Positions 8,051 to 19,016 of a DNA stretch of 64,000 nt are shown piece by piece (positions within the stretch are counted from its first letter, which is position 1; every line of letters begins with the position of its first letter). Origin of the DNA: Clostridiales bacterium (GTDB lineage: Bacteria; Bacillota; Clostridia; Oscillospirales; UBA644); the NCBI GenBank assembly GCA_016281915.1, contig JAEEJO010000077.1, forward strand, positions 191,508 to 255,507, given 5' to 3'. The translations under genes were made by a program, and so were the position numbers. The notes beneath the pieces are model-generated. The model searched no databases. It saw only the letters and a program-made list of their open reading frames with translations, and was not told the origin of the DNA.

Positions 8051-9526
8051 TTAATATCTGAAATATTCAAAAATTCCGTTTTCGCCGGATGAAAGCGTTA
8101 AAACGGTAAACGCAAGTATCAGAGTCATAACTACCGTGCAAACCGGTTTATAAGCCTTTTCGAACCATGTGAACTTTGCGCTCAGCCCATCGTATAGTTT
8201 TTTAAGGAGCGGCTTGGTGAACGGTAACGCAAAAATCAAAGCAAATATTGCAATTATAAAAGATTCGTTATCGAAAAACTCTCTGATTCCCATCCTAGTG
8301 TTTATGTATCCGAAACCGGCGAGAGCTCTCATGATCGACCATAAATGCGCAGGTGAATCAGCGCGCAGCATTGTCCAGCCAAGCATTACAACGGCAACTG
8401 AGTAAATATTGCCGAGCACTCTTCGAGCCTTTTCAGGAATTCTTGAAGTAATTCTTCTGACGCGCTTTGTTTTTTCGATCATAAGGAAAAATCCGAAATA
8501 AATACCGACAAGAATAACGATCCAGGAGGCTTTATGCCACAGTGCGCAGAGAAAAATGGTGATACCCATATTGATATACATCCATTTTCTGCTATGCTCG
8601 TTACCGCCAACTTTTCTGTTTCCTCCGAGAGGAATATAAATATATTCTTTGAACCATGATGAGAGGCTGACTCTCCAACGGTTGGTCCAGAAATCAGTAA
8701 TGGAACGGGCTCCGTAAGGATTGTTGAATTCTTCAGGAAGAACAAAACCGAACATTTTCGAAAGCCCCAAAGCCATGTCGACATATCCTGTAAACTCATA
8801 GAAGACCTGAAGAGCAAGGCATATAACGCCTGTCCATGAGATCGCAATAGAAAGGCTTGTGGCTGCGAGAGAAAAAATACCGTCAACAACAATTTTAAGG
8901 TTTGAAGAAACAAGGACTATTTTCATCAGACCAAGAGCGAACCTGAATAAGCCTTCGGCGATATTTTTTACAGTTGATTCGCGATTTTCTATCTGCGGAA
9001 TCATGTTTTTGTATTTAAGAACGGGTCCGACTATCAGATTAGGGAAAAAGGCAAGATAAAGACCTGTGTCAACTACGCTTTCTCTGCGCGGAGCGCCTTT
9101 ATAAATATCGATACTGTGTGAGATCGCCTGAATTGTGAATACCGCGACACCAAACGGAAAGCCGAATTCGACGACAGGAATAAAGGAACCGAGACCCATC
9201 CAGAAAAGCGAAATAAACTCACGGAGAGAAATGCAAAGAAACTCTGAATATCTGAATACGGCGGCAACAAGCAAATTAAAAACAATTGAAATGATAAGAA
9301 AGAGCTTTCTGTTTCCGCCTTCACTTTCGGCGATGTGCTTAGCAAGAGAATGATTGATTATTATGCTGATTATGAGCATAAAACAGAAAACAGGTTCTCC
9401 CCAGGCAAAAAACAAAAGAGTAGAGACTAATAATGTAAGATTCTTATATTTTTGCGGAACGGCATAATATGATACGAGCATTATCGGGAGAAATAAGAGC
9501 AAAAATAATGGTGAGTCAAATTGCAT
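8051..9526 (-). CDS. MBOAT family O-acyltransferase (AlgI/DltB-like)
   Basis: Polytopic membrane acyltransferase of 491 residues that moves acyl groups, usually acetyl, across the membrane to a cell-surface polymer. The conserved region RWRVSLSSWFKEYIYIPLGG and the histidine of LCALWHKASW mark the MBOAT active site. The start is set at the ATG at 9526: it has the ribosome binding site GGAGG 7-8 nt upstream and the family's typical N-terminus MQFDSPLFLLLFLPI, whereas the longer frame (from 9604) begins upstream of the promoter's -35 box. First gene of the envelope operon; the DHHW protein follows 15 nt later. The acceptor polymer is unknown; teichoic acid or an exopolysaccharide are both possible. 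Confidence 0.9.
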   Translation of the reverse strand: MQFDSPLFLLLFLPIMLVSYYAVPQKYKNLTLLVSTLLFFAWGEPVFCFMLIISIIINHSLAKHIAESEGGNRKLFLIISIVFNLLVAAVFRYSEFLCISLREFISLFWMGLGSFIPVVEFGFPFGVAVFTIQAISHSIDIYKGAPRRESVVDTGLYLAFFPNLIVGPVLKYKNMIPQIENRESTVKNIAEGLFRFALGLMKIVLVSSNLKIVVDGIFSLAATSLSIAISWTGVICLALQVFYEFTGYVDMALGLSKMFGFVLPEEFNNPYGARSITDFWTNRWRVSLSSWFKEYIYIPLGGNRKVGGNEHSRKWMYINMGITIFLCALWHKASWIVILVGIYFGFFLMIEKTKRVRRITSRIPEKARRVLGNIYSVAVVMLGWTMLRADSPAHLWSIMRALAGFGYINTRMGIREFFDNESFIIAIFALIFALPFTKPLLKKLYDGLSAKFTWFEKAYKPVCTVVMTLILAFTVLTLSSGENGIFEYFRY

Positions 9527-9569
9527 AAGAACCTCCGGAAACAGAGTCTGTCTGATATTTATAATTATT

Positions 9570-9598
9570 ATTTTATCATATAATTTATTACATTTCAA
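9570..9598 (-). promoter_or_regulatory. Sigma-A promoter of the MBOAT-to-trmR operon
   Basis: On the minus strand TTGAAA, a 17-nt spacer, then TAAAAT, about 45 nt upstream of the MBOAT ATG. Confidence 0.7.
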
Positions 9599-9678
9599 TA
9601 TCATTTTAAAAATATGCCGAAGTTTTACGCAAATTGTTAGTTTTAGGACATATCTTTAACATACCGATTTAAAAAAAT

Positions 9679-9703
9679 AATCTCAGAGAATATCTCTGAG
9701 ATT
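9679..9703 (-). terminator. Intrinsic terminator of tRNA-Arg
   Basis: Perfect 11-bp stem (AATCTCAGAGA with TCTCTGAGATT, 3-nt loop), followed on the minus strand by a run of T. It starts 2 nt after the encoded CCA end of the tRNA. Confidence 0.85.
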
Positions 9704-9704
9704 A

Positions 9705-9781
9705 TGGCGCGCTTTGAGGGACTCGAACCCCCGACCTACGGCTTAGAAGGCAGTTGCTCTATCCAGCTGAGCTAAAAGCGC
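9705..9781 (-). tRNA. tRNA-Arg(TCT)
   Basis: Folds as a complete cloverleaf on the minus strand: acceptor GCGCTTT paired with AAAGCGC, D-arm TAGCTCAGCTGGATAGAGCA, anticodon loop CTTCTAA with anticodon TCT (reads AGA), T-loop TTCGAGT, discriminator G and an encoded CCA tail (complement of 9705-9707). 77 nt including CCA. Confidence 0.96.
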
Positions 9782-9818
9782 ATATATAAGCTGAAATGTT
9801 TTTCAAATCAGCTTAAAT

Positions 9819-9847
9819 ATTATATCATATTAATTAAAGGAATTCAA
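9819..9847 (-). promoter_or_regulatory. Sigma-A promoter of tRNA-Arg
   Basis: Minus strand TTGAAT, 17-nt spacer, TATAAT. The leader of about 30 nt contains a short inverted repeat (GCTGA/TCAGC, 9790-9812) just before the tRNA. Confidence 0.78.
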
Positions 9848-9891
9848 TACCCAAATGTGAAATATTGACGAAATTTCCTCGAAGTAAAATA

Positions 9892-11970
9892 TCATTTGTT
9901 ATAAGCCGGCCAAAGGTTCAGCTTTTTCTGCAGATATCCGTAGTAGTCTTTATCAAGAATTTTAGTTGAGTATTTGAATTTATTAGCCACTACCTTGTTC
10001 ATCGTGGAAACGTATGAAGAGTCTACTTCAACGCCTTCATTTGCAATAAACTCTCGTTTCTTTGCGTTATAATATCCCGCATCAGTAAGCCAGCTGTAAT
10101 TATCAAACACAACCAGAGACGGCGCTGTGGAAAGCATATCATAACCCATAAGAAGCCTTGAATCATAATCAAGTCCGAAAAGGTTGTGAATAGTCGGAAG
10201 AATATCGAGGCTGCACGTGATTTTATCGACAACGGTCGGTTCCATTCCCTGACAGTATATAATGCAAACGCTCTCGTAGTACTCTGTGTTGGGGTCGAGA
10301 TGTCTTCCGGCAAGTTCATCATACTCTTCATAAGTAAGTCCGTAAGGAATATGGTCAGGACTCATTATAATAACGGTATCTTCAGCAATGCCGAGCTCAT
10401 TTAGCTTATTAAGAAGGAATTCACATGCTTTGTCCAATTCGATATTGCAGGCAAGATATCCCTTAACGATTTCGGAGTAAGGAAGATCAGCTACTTCACT
10501 TCTGTGCTTTGACGACATTGCATTGTCCGGCCAGGTGTATTCCATATGCCCGCTTACCGTCATATAGTATGCGTGGAAAGGTCTGTTATACATATACTCT
10601 TCATATGAAAGTTCCATCATTTCAAGGTCACTTTCAGGCCAGGTCTTTTTAACGTTCAAACCGTTGCCGTAGCCTTTGTATATGTAGCCCATATTGGGAT
10701 GAGAATAGTCTCGGTTGTAATAAGTATACGTGTTATTGTGATAAGCAAGAGTTCTGTAACCTTGAGCACGAAGAGTGTTTCCCATACAGAACGCCATAAG
10801 GTTTTTCTGAAGACCGGAACGGTAGAAACTCCAGACACCCTCTTTCGGTATAAGACCGGTGCAAGCAACATATTCACCATCCGATGTCGATACCGTCCAA
10901 CTCGGGTTATAGAAATTTGTGAAATAGAACCCTTCGGTCATCATTTTATAAAGTGTAGGTGTCGTATCCGGTCTGATCGCATATTTAGACAATGCTTCAC
11001 ATGTCATAAATATAAGGTTTTTTCCCTTAAACATTCCGGTATACTTATTTGTTTTAGTCGGAGTAAGACTTGAGAAATATTTATTCATCGCATCATACTC
11101 AGAATCGGTCTCTGTATTGAGAAGTGTTTCAAAGTCAATAATCATGACGTTATCAACAGGGACGAATTCTTCTTCATGCGGAGCTTCTTCGACCGGAGCC
11201 TGCTCCTGCTCAGTATTTTGTTCAACATCAGTCTCCTCAGGCTCCTGCTGCTGAACAGGAACGGTGATGACGTCAGGAATTTCAACTATGTCGTTTCCTT
11301 CGGAGGAATCAGAATAAGGGAATACAAGATGCTGAAGATCAAGGCGCGAAGAAGTGAGAAGTCCGAATCTTCTGACAGAATGATCTATTGAGAACGTATG
11401 AAAATATAAATCGTTTGAACTGGGCGCTCCCCCTGAAGACAATAATATCAATATTATCGTGAAGAAATAAAGGATAACTGAAGTTGCAATCAGTATTAAC
11501 GTCGATTTAAGCTTTGTTTTTCTCGGTTTTAATTTATTTTTTCTGAATATAAGATATACTGCACCGGGAATAAGGAAAATAATTATGAAGATGAGTGAGT
11601 CGAAAATACCTTTGATTGTTGAATTTGTAAAACCTGCTATCGCCGCACCGGCGCCTGAAATTGAAGATATTATGTAAAACTTGTTGAATATCTGATGATA
11701 AACAAATTGAGATCCGTAAATAAGCAACAGAATTATTAAACCGATAATGGCAAGAATATTGCCTATTTTAGGCTTGAAAAGTGTGCAGACGGCAGTCATG
11801 AGCAGGCCTATCGATACTGAGAAAAGAAGAGTATACAACAGTCCGTCATCAAAAGAAAAACCGAAGATACTGATTTTAATTATCAGTTCATAAAATACAA
11901 TTGATATAGGGAACAGAAACCAGAAATATCGCTTTGAAAACCTGTTCCTTGCAATCTTTGAAGTAGTCAT
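9892..11970 (-). CDS. LtaS-like sulfatase-fold phosphoglycerol transferase
   Basis: Polytopic membrane enzyme, 692 residues, related to lipoteichoic acid synthase, which transfers glycerol-phosphate from phosphatidylglycerol to a surface polymer. About five N-terminal helices are followed by a Glu/Gln-rich linker (near 230-270) and the extracellular sulfatase-fold domain. Catalytic features match LtaS: metal glutamate in IFMTCEALS, nucleophile threonine in TVSTSDGEY, histidine in TVSGHMEY and the Asp-His pair in MSPDHIPYG. The ATG at 11970 has AGAGG upstream and is preferred to the TTG at 11994. It lies 30 nt after manA. Whether it makes lipoteichoic acid, primes it or decorates another glycan cannot be told from sequence. 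Confidence 0.85.
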   Translation of the reverse strand: MTTSKIARNRFSKRYFWFLFPISIVFYELIIKISIFGFSFDDGLLYTLLFSVSIGLLMTAVCTLFKPKIGNILAIIGLIILLLIYGSQFVYHQIFNKFYIISSISGAGAAIAGFTNSTIKGIFDSLIFIIIFLIPGAVYLIFRKNKLKPRKTKLKSTLILIATSVILYFFTIILILLSSGGAPSSNDLYFHTFSIDHSVRRFGLLTSSRLDLQHLVFPYSDSSEGNDIVEIPDVITVPVQQQEPEETDVEQNTEQEQAPVEEAPHEEEFVPVDNVMIIDFETLLNTETDSEYDAMNKYFSSLTPTKTNKYTGMFKGKNLIFMTCEALSKYAIRPDTTPTLYKMMTEGFYFTNFYNPSWTVSTSDGEYVACTGLIPKEGVWSFYRSGLQKNLMAFCMGNTLRAQGYRTLAYHNNTYTYYNRDYSHPNMGYIYKGYGNGLNVKKTWPESDLEMMELSYEEYMYNRPFHAYYMTVSGHMEYTWPDNAMSSKHRSEVADLPYSEIVKGYLACNIELDKACEFLLNKLNELGIAEDTVIIMSPDHIPYGLTYEEYDELAGRHLDPNTEYYESVCIIYCQGMEPTVVDKITCSLDILPTIHNLFGLDYDSRLLMGYDMLSTAPSLVVFDNYSWLTDAGYYNAKKREFIANEGVEVDSSYVSTMNKVVANKFKYSTKILDKDYYGYLQKKLNLWPAYNK

Positions 11971-12000
11971 TTCAAACCTCTTCCATACAATCAAAGTAAA

Positions 12001-12945
12001 TTATTTAACGTAAGCAGAAAGAGCGGTCATATTGCCCTCTATCTCTGTAAATCCTGCATCGGCAGGTATAAATACGGTAGTTCCTTTGCACACGTCAAGA
12101 GATCCGATCCGTCCTTTTCCCTCAACAACTGTTACGGAAATAAAGCTACCGTCCGGGAATAGATGATGTTTACCGTTAAGAATAATTTTATCTACGACAA
12201 AATATTCGCAGTTAGCAAGATTTTCTACGGAAACACTTTTATTCTCAAATACGACCGATGTTTCTGCATAAGATTCCTCGGGAGCAAGCTTTGCAACCTC
12301 TATCGCCTTCTCAACATGCAGAGGACGTTTATTTCCGTTAGCATCAACACGGTCATAGTCATAAACCCTGTATGTGAGATTACTGTTTTGCTGGATCTCA
12401 CATATCAGCAGACCTTTTCCGATCGCATGAATAACACCGGATCTTATGAAAAATACGTCACCTTTTTTAACGGGTACGAAATTCAGAACGTTCATCAGTT
12501 CCGGACCTTTTGCAAGCGAGGCAAATTCTTCCCGTGAAACCTCTTTATTGAGCCCATAGACAAGCTTGGCGTCGTCTTCTGCGTCAACAACGTACCACAT
12601 TTCCGTTTTTCCGTATTGTCCTTCATTTTTGAGGGCATATTCATCGGACGGATGAACCTGAACAGAAAGATCTTTGCATGCGTCTATAAGCTTAATAAGT
12701 ATCGGGAAAAATTCGAATTTTGCTGCTTTTTCACCAAGAGCTTCGGGAGCTTCGGCAAGAGCTTCAATAAGAGTTTTACCTTTGAACTCTCCGTCTGCAA
12801 CTCTGCACATACCGTCTTTATGGCATGCAAGTTCCCAGCTTTCTGCAGTAACAGACAATCCGCTGTTTTTGCCGTATTCTTCATTCAGTTTGTTTCCGCC
12901 CCAGATATAATCTTTAAATATGGGATCAAGCCTTGTGATATTCAT
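12001..12945 (-). CDS. manA: Mannose-6-phosphate isomerase, class I
   Basis: Cytosolic zinc cupin interconverting fructose-6-phosphate and mannose-6-phosphate. 314 residues, the short Bacillus-type form. Zinc ligands are visible in the cluster QVHPSDEYA near residue 99 and KTEMWYV near 115, with a further histidine in SGVIHAIGKG near 173. RBS GAGGG lies upstream of the ATG. First gene of a two-gene operon with the LtaS-like transferase, which suggests supply of mannose-derived sugar for the envelope; it could equally handle mannose released by the GH38 enzyme encoded at 24-27 kb. Confidence 0.93.
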   Translation of the reverse strand: MNITRLDPIFKDYIWGGNKLNEEYGKNSGLSVTAESWELACHKDGMCRVADGEFKGKTLIEALAEAPEALGEKAAKFEFFPILIKLIDACKDLSVQVHPSDEYALKNEGQYGKTEMWYVVDAEDDAKLVYGLNKEVSREEFASLAKGPELMNVLNFVPVKKGDVFFIRSGVIHAIGKGLLICEIQQNSNLTYRVYDYDRVDANGNKRPLHVEKAIEVAKLAPEESYAETSVVFENKSVSVENLANCEYFVVDKIILNGKHHLFPDGSFISVTVVEGKGRIGSLDVCKGTTVFIPADAGFTEIEGNMTALSAYVK

Positions 12946-12974
12946 ATTTTATCCCTCGCTAAAACATTTACTTT

Positions 12975-13003
12975 ATTATAATCCTTTTTGATTGTATTTG
13001 CAA
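12975..13003 (-). promoter_or_regulatory. Sigma-A promoter of manA
   Basis: Minus strand TTGCAA, 17-nt spacer, consensus TATAAT, about 30 nt upstream of the manA ATG. Confidence 0.75.
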
Positions 13004-13043
13004 TACTGCACAAAAATTTCACAAAAGAAATTCTGGTGTTTCT

Positions 13044-15818
13044 TCATTGAAGCTTATCGAAAATCTGTTTAAGATACTGACCTGTATATGACTCGGCGCA
13101 TTCAGCTACTTCTCTTGGAGAACCTGTGATAACGATGTTTCCTCCCCTGTCACCGCCTTCCGGACCGAGATCGATAATATAATCAGCGCATTTTATAACG
13201 TCAAGATTATGTTCGATTACAACGACCGAATTACCCGCGTCAACAAGTTTCTGAAGAACTTCAATCAGCTTGCTTACGTCCGCAGTGTGAAGACCCGTAG
13301 TGGGTTCGTCAAGAATATACATCGTTTTTCCTGTTGAACGCTTGGACAGCTCCGTAGCAAGCTTTACACGCTGTGCCTCTCCTCCAGAAAGCGTTGTAGA
13401 TGACTGACCGATTTTGATATAGCCGAGGCCAACATCATAAAGTGTTTGAAGCCGTCTTGCGATGTTGGGGATGTTCTCAAAGAATTTAAGTCCTTCCTCA
13501 ACAGTCATCTCGAGAACTTCGTGAATATTCTTACCTTTGAATTTTACTTCAAGAGTTTCACGATTGTATCTCTGGCCGTTGCAGACATCGCAAGGAACGT
13601 AAATATCCGGGAGGAAATGCATTTCAACCTTAACTATTCCGTCACCCTGACATGCTTCACAGCGTCCGCCGTCAATATTGAAGGAAAAACGACCGGATTT
13701 ATATCCTCTTGATTTTGCGTCGGGCGTCTGGGCAAAAAGTTCACGAATATCATTAAAGATACCGGTATATGTTGCAGGGTTGGATCGCGGGGTTCTGCCT
13801 ATCGGACTTTGATCGATATTGACAACCTTGTCAATCTGGTCAAGACCCTTTATTTCCTTATATTTACCGGGAATGTGCTTTGATCCGTATATTTTAACAG
13901 AGAGCGCCTTATAAAGAATTTCATTTACAAGGCTTGACTTACCTGAGCCTGAAACACCCGTAACACATGTAAATAACGATAATGGAATATCAACATTGAT
14001 ATTTTTAAGGTTATGTTCGCTTGCACCTATTATTGAAAGGCATCTGCCGTCACTCTTCCGGACCTTTTTCGGAACAGGGATCGTCATTCTTCCCGAAAGG
14101 TACTGACCTGTTATCGATTCTCTGCAATCCATTATCTCCTGAGGTGTTCCCTGAGCAACAACGTATCCGCCGTGTATGCCTGCGCCTGGACCTATATCAA
14201 CGATATAATCCGCTGCGAGCATTGTTTCTTCATCATGCTCAACAACAATTAGTGTATTCCCGAGGTCACGGAGGTCTTTAAGTGTTTTTAATAATTTGGC
14301 ATTGTCTCTCTGATGAAGACCGATAGAAGGTTCGTCAAGGATATAGATACATCCCATCAAAGAGGTGCCTATCTGTGTTGCAAGTCTGATCCTTTGTGCT
14401 TCGCCGCCGGAAAGAGTTCCTGCTGAACGTGAAAGTGTAAGATAGTCAAGACCGACTGACTGCAAAAAATTAAGCCTTGATCTGATTTCTTTAAGTATTT
14501 GAGACGCTATTGCCTCTTCGCGGGCGGAAAGAGTGAGAGAATCAACAAATTCCAGCGCTTTTTTAATTGAAAGATCGGAAAGATCGTTAATATTGATTCC
14601 GCCGACAGTAACGGCAAGAGATAAAGGATTAAGCCTTGCGCCGTGACATTCAGGACACGGATTATTTTGCATCAATGATTCCATTTCCTGTTTGACATAG
14701 CTGCTTGTCGTTTGATTATACCGTCTTTGAAGCGTTGGTATTATTCCTTCGTGCAATTCGCTTCCGTAGAGTATATCATTAAGCGCTTCTTTGGAATATT
14801 TTGAAATCGGATCTGCAATGGATAATCCGTATTTTTTCAGAACATTGGTATATAGACGAAGTGACGTTGCACTTGATGCAATATTGCCGAATCCGCTTGC
14901 GTTAACGGCATTGTCAAGGAGACTTAATTCTTTGTTTGGCAGTATCAGATCGGGGTCAAATGACATTGTAAAGCCAAGGCCAGAGCAATGCTTGCAGGCG
15001 CCCATTGGATTGTTGAAAGAAAACATTCGAGGCGTCAGCTCTTCAATTCCGATATCGTGATCGGGACATGAATAACGCTGCGAATACATTTTCTCTTCAC
15101 CGTTGGGAACTGAAACAATTATCAGTCCGTTTGATAATTTTGAAGCGGTTTCACAAGAGTCTGTCAGACGTTTTCTTACTTCACTTCTGACAACAAGGCG
15201 GTCTACAACAACTTCAATATTGTGCTTTTTATTCTTGTCAAGACTAATCTGATCATTTAAATCATAAATGATCCCGTCAACTCTGACTCTTACGTACCCG
15301 CTTCGCTTATACTGTTCAAAAAGATTCTGATATTCGCCTTTTCTGCCTCTGATAACGGGTGCAAGAATCTGTATTTTTGTCTGTTCTGGCATTGAGAGAA
15401 TGCTTTCTATTATTCTGTCAAGGGGCTGCTGTTTTATTTCTCTGCCGCAAACAGGACAATGAGGGATACCAACTCTCGCATAAAGCAGACGAAGATAGTC
15501 ATGAATTTCGGTAATCGTTCCTACAGTAGAACGCGGATTTTTAGAAGTTGTTTTCTGATCTATCGAAATTGCGGGAGAAAGCCCGTCTATATAATCTATA
15601 TCCGGTTTCTCCATCTGACCGAGGAACAGGCGCGCATATGATGAAAGTGATTCTACATAACGTCTCTGCCCTTCGGCATATATAGTATCAAATGCAAGTG
15701 AGCTTTTTCCGGAACCTGAAATACCGGTAAAGACAATAAACTTATCTCTCGGAATTTCAAGATCTATATTTTTGAGGTTATTTTCGCGGGCGCCTTTAAT
15801 TAATATACTGTCTCGCAT
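13044..15818 (-). CDS. uvrA: Excinuclease ABC subunit A
   Basis: DNA-damage sensor of nucleotide excision repair, loading UvrB. Two ABC ATPase modules: Walker [10 protein letters not shown] near residue 32 and GVSGSGKSS near 625, with signature motifs LSGGEAQRI and [10 protein letters not shown], and Walker B/His-switch regions ending IVVEHD and VVIEHN. Zinc-finger cysteines are seen at CPVC (module 1) and [12 protein letters not shown] (module 2). By homology translation starts at the ATG at 15818 ([13 protein letters not shown]), giving 924 residues; ribosome binding there is weak, and an in-frame TTG at 15869 overlapping the uvrB stop would add 17 residues. It follows uvrB in the same operon. 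Confidence 0.96.
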   Translation of the reverse strand: MRDSILIKGARENNLKNIDLEIPRDKFIVFTGISGSGKSSLAFDTIYAEGQRRYVESLSSYARLFLGQMEKPDIDYIDGLSPAISIDQKTTSKNPRSTVGTITEIHDYLRLLYARVGIPHCPVCGREIKQQPLDRIIESILSMPEQTKIQILAPVIRGRKGEYQNLFEQYKRSGYVRVRVDGIIYDLNDQISLDKNKKHNIEVVVDRLVVRSEVRKRLTDSCETASKLSNGLIIVSVPNGEEKMYSQRYSCPDHDIGIEELTPRMFSFNNPMGACKHCSGLGFTMSFDPDLILPNKELSLLDNAVNASGFGNIASSATSLRLYTNVLKKYGLSIADPISKYSKEALNDILYGSELHEGIIPTLQRRYNQTTSSYVKQEMESLMQNNPCPECHGARLNPLSLAVTVGGININDLSDLSIKKALEFVDSLTLSAREEAIASQILKEIRSRLNFLQSVGLDYLTLSRSAGTLSGGEAQRIRLATQIGTSLMGCIYILDEPSIGLHQRDNAKLLKTLKDLRDLGNTLIVVEHDEETMLAADYIVDIGPGAGIHGGYVVAQGTPQEIMDCRESITGQYLSGRMTIPVPKKVRKSDGRCLSIIGASEHNLKNINVDIPLSLFTCVTGVSGSGKSSLVNEILYKALSVKIYGSKHIPGKYKEIKGLDQIDKVVNIDQSPIGRTPRSNPATYTGIFNDIRELFAQTPDAKSRGYKSGRFSFNIDGGRCEACQGDGIVKVEMHFLPDIYVPCDVCNGQRYNRETLEVKFKGKNIHEVLEMTVEEGLKFFENIPNIARRLQTLYDVGLGYIKIGQSSTTLSGGEAQRVKLATELSKRSTGKTMYILDEPTTGLHTADVSKLIEVLQKLVDAGNSVVVIEHNLDVIKCADYIIDLGPEGGDRGGNIVITGSPREVAECAESYTGQYLKQIFDKLQ

Positions 15819-15865
15819 TGTAAACTGCTTTATAAGCATCCTTTCTGGGATTAATTGAATGAAAT

Positions 15866-17839
15866 TCAACGGTTTTTGATCTTTTTCAGCTCATCGCGAA
15901 GTTTTGCGGCATATTCAAACTCAAGTTTTTTCGCTGCTTCAAGCATTTCATCGGTAAGTTTCTTGATAAGCCTGTCCTTCTCTGATTTAGACATTTTTCT
16001 GATGTTTTCTTCGTTTTCTTGATCAAGCGTTTTTATTTCTTCGACAACGTTTGATACCGCAAGAGTATCGGAAACATTCTTGACAACTGTTTTAGGTATG
16101 ATTCCATGTTCCGTATTATACTGCATCTGTATTTTACGGCGTCTTTCTGTTTCAACTATAGCTTTTTCCATTGCGTCCGTAACGCTGTCCGCATACATTA
16201 TTACCTTACCGGAAGCATTTCTTGCGGCGCGTCCTATAATCTGGATAAGGGACGTTTCGTTTCTGAGAAAGCCTTCTTTATCTGCATCCAATATTGCTAT
16301 CAATGATACTTCAGGTAAATCGAGTCCTTCTCTGAGAAGATTGATGCCTACAAGAACATCAAAATCTCCCGTTCTTAAATCATGAAGGATCTCAACTCTC
16401 TCAAGCGTATCGATATCATGGTGCATGTATCTGACTTTAATATCGAGACCTTTCAGATAATCTGATAAAGATTCCGCCATTCTTTTGGTAAGAGTTACAA
16501 CAAGAACCCTCTCCTTTTTCTCGATCCTGTCATTGATCTCTTTTACAAGATCATCTATCTGATTTTCTGTCGGTCGAACAGAGATTTCAGGATCAACAAG
16601 CCCTGTCGGACGAATTATGCATTCGGCAATCTGAGAGGAACGGATCCTTTCATATTCGGCAGGAGTAGCGGAAACATAAATAACCTGATTGATTTTTTTA
16701 TTGAATTCTTCAAAAGTGAGAGGTCTGTTATCATATGCAGAAGGCAGACGGAATCCGTAATCAACAAGATTCTTTTTTCTTGCCCTGTCCCCTGCGCTCA
16801 TACCCCTGACCTGGGGAACTGTTGCATGACTTTCATCAATAATCATTAGAAAGTCATCCGGGAAGAAATCGAGCAACGTATATGGCGTAGATCCGGGCGC
16901 TCTGCCGGAAAGAACTCTTGAATAGTTTTCAACACCTTTGCAATAACCAAGCTGACGCAAAAACTCAATATCGTATAGAGTTCTCTCTTTGATTCTCTGC
17001 GCTTCGATCAGTTTACGCTGAACAGTGAATTCATCTATTCTCTCTTCAAGCTCTTGATGTATCTCTGCAATGGCTTTTTCCATACGTTCGCTGTCTGTTA
17101 AATACTGCATTGCGGGATATATGGAAATATGCTTTAATGTTTCTATGATCTCGCCTGTAACGTGGTTTACAAGGCAGATGCGGTCGACTTCGTTATCAAA
17201 GAACTCGATTCGTATAAGTCTTTCAAATTCAGAAGAAGGAAACACCTCAAGCACGTCGCCTCTTACGCGAAAAGTGCCTCTTGCAAGATCGTAATCATTT
17301 CTTGAATAACGTATTTTTACAAGATGATCCATCAGATCATCCCTGTCATAAGTCTGTCCCTGCCGAACAGAAACGGTCATTTTTCTGTATGTTTCGGGAT
17401 CACCCAATGAGTATATACATGATACGCTTGATACTACTATCACATCATCACGTTCAAGCAATGAAGAAGTTGCGGAGTTTCTCAGTCTGTCTATCTCATC
17501 GTTTATACTCATATCTTTTTCGATATAAGTGTCCGTGTGAGGAACATATGCTTCAGGCTGATAATAATCGTAATAAGAAACAAAATACTCGACTGCATTA
17601 TGCGGAAAGAGTTCTTTGAACTCGCTGCAGAGCTGCGCCGCGAGTGTTTTATTATGAGCAAGAACAAGAGTAGGCTTATTTATCTTTTCGATTACTTTTG
17701 CCATTATAAATGTTTTACCGCTCCCTGTTACACCAAGGAGCGTTTGCTCTTTATATCCTTTTTTTATGCCGTTTGACAATTTTTCAATCGCCCCCGGTTG
17801 GTCTCCCGAAGGAGAATAGGGAGAAACGACCTGAAACAT
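15866..17839 (-). CDS. uvrB: Excinuclease ABC subunit B
   Basis: Helicase-like component that verifies damage and recruits UvrC. 657 residues, normal length. Walker [10 protein letters not shown] near residue 39, the beta-hairpin region [21 protein letters not shown] near 91 that inserts between DNA strands, DESH (motif II) near 337, motif VI region [10 protein letters not shown] near 537, and a C-terminal UVR domain ([20 protein letters not shown]) that binds UvrC. RBS AAGGAG precedes the ATG. 16 nt separate it from radC upstream. Confidence 0.97.
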   Translation of the reverse strand: MFQVVSPYSPSGDQPGAIEKLSNGIKKGYKEQTLLGVTGSGKTFIMAKVIEKINKPTLVLAHNKTLAAQLCSEFKELFPHNAVEYFVSYYDYYQPEAYVPHTDTYIEKDMSINDEIDRLRNSATSSLLERDDVIVVSSVSCIYSLGDPETYRKMTVSVRQGQTYDRDDLMDHLVKIRYSRNDYDLARGTFRVRGDVLEVFPSSEFERLIRIEFFDNEVDRICLVNHVTGEIIETLKHISIYPAMQYLTDSERMEKAIAEIHQELEERIDEFTVQRKLIEAQRIKERTLYDIEFLRQLGYCKGVENYSRVLSGRAPGSTPYTLLDFFPDDFLMIIDESHATVPQVRGMSAGDRARKKNLVDYGFRLPSAYDNRPLTFEEFNKKINQVIYVSATPAEYERIRSSQIAECIIRPTGLVDPEISVRPTENQIDDLVKEINDRIEKKERVLVVTLTKRMAESLSDYLKGLDIKVRYMHHDIDTLERVEILHDLRTGDFDVLVGINLLREGLDLPEVSLIAILDADKEGFLRNETSLIQIIGRAARNASGKVIMYADSVTDAMEKAIVETERRRKIQMQYNTEHGIIPKTVVKNVSDTLAVSNVVEEIKTLDQENEENIRKMSKSEKDRLIKKLTDEMLEAAKKLEFEYAAKLRDELKKIKNR

Positions 17840-17855
17840 TAAAACTGACTCCTTT

Positions 17856-18545
17856 TTATAAGCTATTTTTCAATAAACCGCTTTGAATGAATGAAATAAA
17901 ATCCTCATCTGAAAAAATAAGATGATCTATTAATTCAATTCCGCGATTTTTCAGCATGGGCTGAAGTGCGAGAGTGGCGTTAATATCTTCTTTTGATGGT
18001 ATTGGAGTAGCTCCGGGATGATTATGCGCAAGAATAACATATGATGATTTATAGCCAATAGCTGCTTCCGCCACTTTTTTCGGATCGATCCAAAGATTGT
18101 CAGAATTACCCTCTGTAAGCTCGACGAACGATATGATTTGCATTTCTTTATCTAGGCAAATAAGAATCGCGATCTCTTTTTCAGAGGCAGAAAACCTCGT
18201 TTTCAAAACATCGGCGAGTTTATCAAATGAATAATTCTTATTATCTGCTGTTTTTCTTACGGACGAATAATCAGCTAGCGCTTCGTGAAACATTTTGATA
18301 TATTCCGCAGAAGTCTTTCCGATTCCGTCAACAGACAAAAGATCATCAGTGTTTGCTTCAAGTACGCCGGCAAGTGAACCGAATTTTGAAAGCAGATCTT
18401 GCGCTATGGGGTTCGTATCTTTCCTCGGAATTACAAAAAAGAGCATATATTCGAGTATCTGACATTGCGTCATTCCGGAAAAACCGCTTTCGGCAAAGAT
18501 CTTGCGCATTCTTTCTCGGTGCTTTTCATGTGTGTTGTCTGGCAT
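17856..18545 (-). CDS. radC: RadC family protein (JAB1/MPN metalloprotease fold)
   Basis: 229-residue protein with an N-terminal helix-hairpin-helix region ([16 protein letters not shown] near residue 66) and a C-terminal JAMM domain with the motif [14 protein letters not shown] near 173, giving the HxH plus Ser and Asp metal-site residues. The name RadC is historical: its repair role was withdrawn and its true function is unknown, although a metal-dependent hydrolase is likely. Its place directly before uvrBA and after nrdR is suggestive of DNA metabolism. Spacing to nrdR is 18 nt. Confidence 0.9.
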   Translation of the reverse strand: MPDNTHEKHRERMRKIFAESGFSGMTQCQILEYMLFFVIPRKDTNPIAQDLLSKFGSLAGVLEANTDDLLSVDGIGKTSAEYIKMFHEALADYSSVRKTADNKNYSFDKLADVLKTRFSASEKEIAILICLDKEMQIISFVELTEGNSDNLWIDPKKVAEAAIGYKSSYVILAHNHPGATPIPSKEDINATLALQPMLKNRGIELIDHLIFSDEDFISFIQSGLLKNSL

Positions 18546-18563
18546 TCTGATTCACCCGAAATG

Positions 18564-19016
18564 TTAGTTAATCTTTTTTGTGATATTATCAAGTTCAAGT
18601 TTGAATGTATCTATATCCTTAAAATCCTTATAAACCGAGGCAAATCTGACATATGCAACGTCATCTATTTCGACAAGTTTTTTCATCGCGAGCTCCCCTA
18701 TTCTGTATGAAGGAATCTCTCTGTCACCTTCAAACAGCAGATCCTGCTCTATATCGGTAACTGTTTTTTCGAGAAGAGAATAAGGAATATCGCGTTTTAC
18801 GCATGCGCGCCTGAAGGAGGTAAGCAGCTTTTCCCGGTTAAATTCTTCCCTTGTTTTATCCTTTTTTATAACGATAAGAGGAGCGTGTTCAACCTCCTCA
18901 TATGTTGTAAAACGCCGCTGGCAATTCAGGCATTCTCTTCGACGACGTATTTTTTCTTCCACGGGCCGTGAATCAAGCACCTTACTGTCATTAAATCCGC
19001 AGTATGGACATTTCAT
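18564..19016 (-). CDS. nrdR: Transcriptional repressor NrdR
   Basis: Zinc-ribbon plus ATP-cone repressor that senses (d)ATP and controls ribonucleotide reductase genes. 150 residues. The N-terminal ribbon has CPYC and CLNC pairs (near residues 3 and 31), the linker [10 protein letters not shown] is a family signature, and the ATP-cone begins with [17 protein letters not shown]. The ATG at 19016 has AAGGAG 8 nt upstream and overlaps the upstream gene's stop as ATGA; an upstream GTG is less likely. No nrd gene or NrdR box was recognised in the window. Confidence 0.95.
   Translation of the reverse strand: MKCPYCGFNDSKVLDSRPVEEKIRRRRECLNCQRRFTTYEEVEHAPLIVIKKDKTREEFNREKLLTSFRRACVKRDIPYSLLEKTVTDIEQDLLFEGDREIPSYRIGELAMKKLVEIDDVAYVRFASVYKDFKDIDTFKLELDNITKKIN

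Noticed and set aside
9527-9604. N-terminal extension of the MBOAT protein (start at 9604)
   Set aside because: The start would be upstream of the promoter's -35 box, and the ATG at 9526 has a perfect GGAGG and the family's usual N-terminus.
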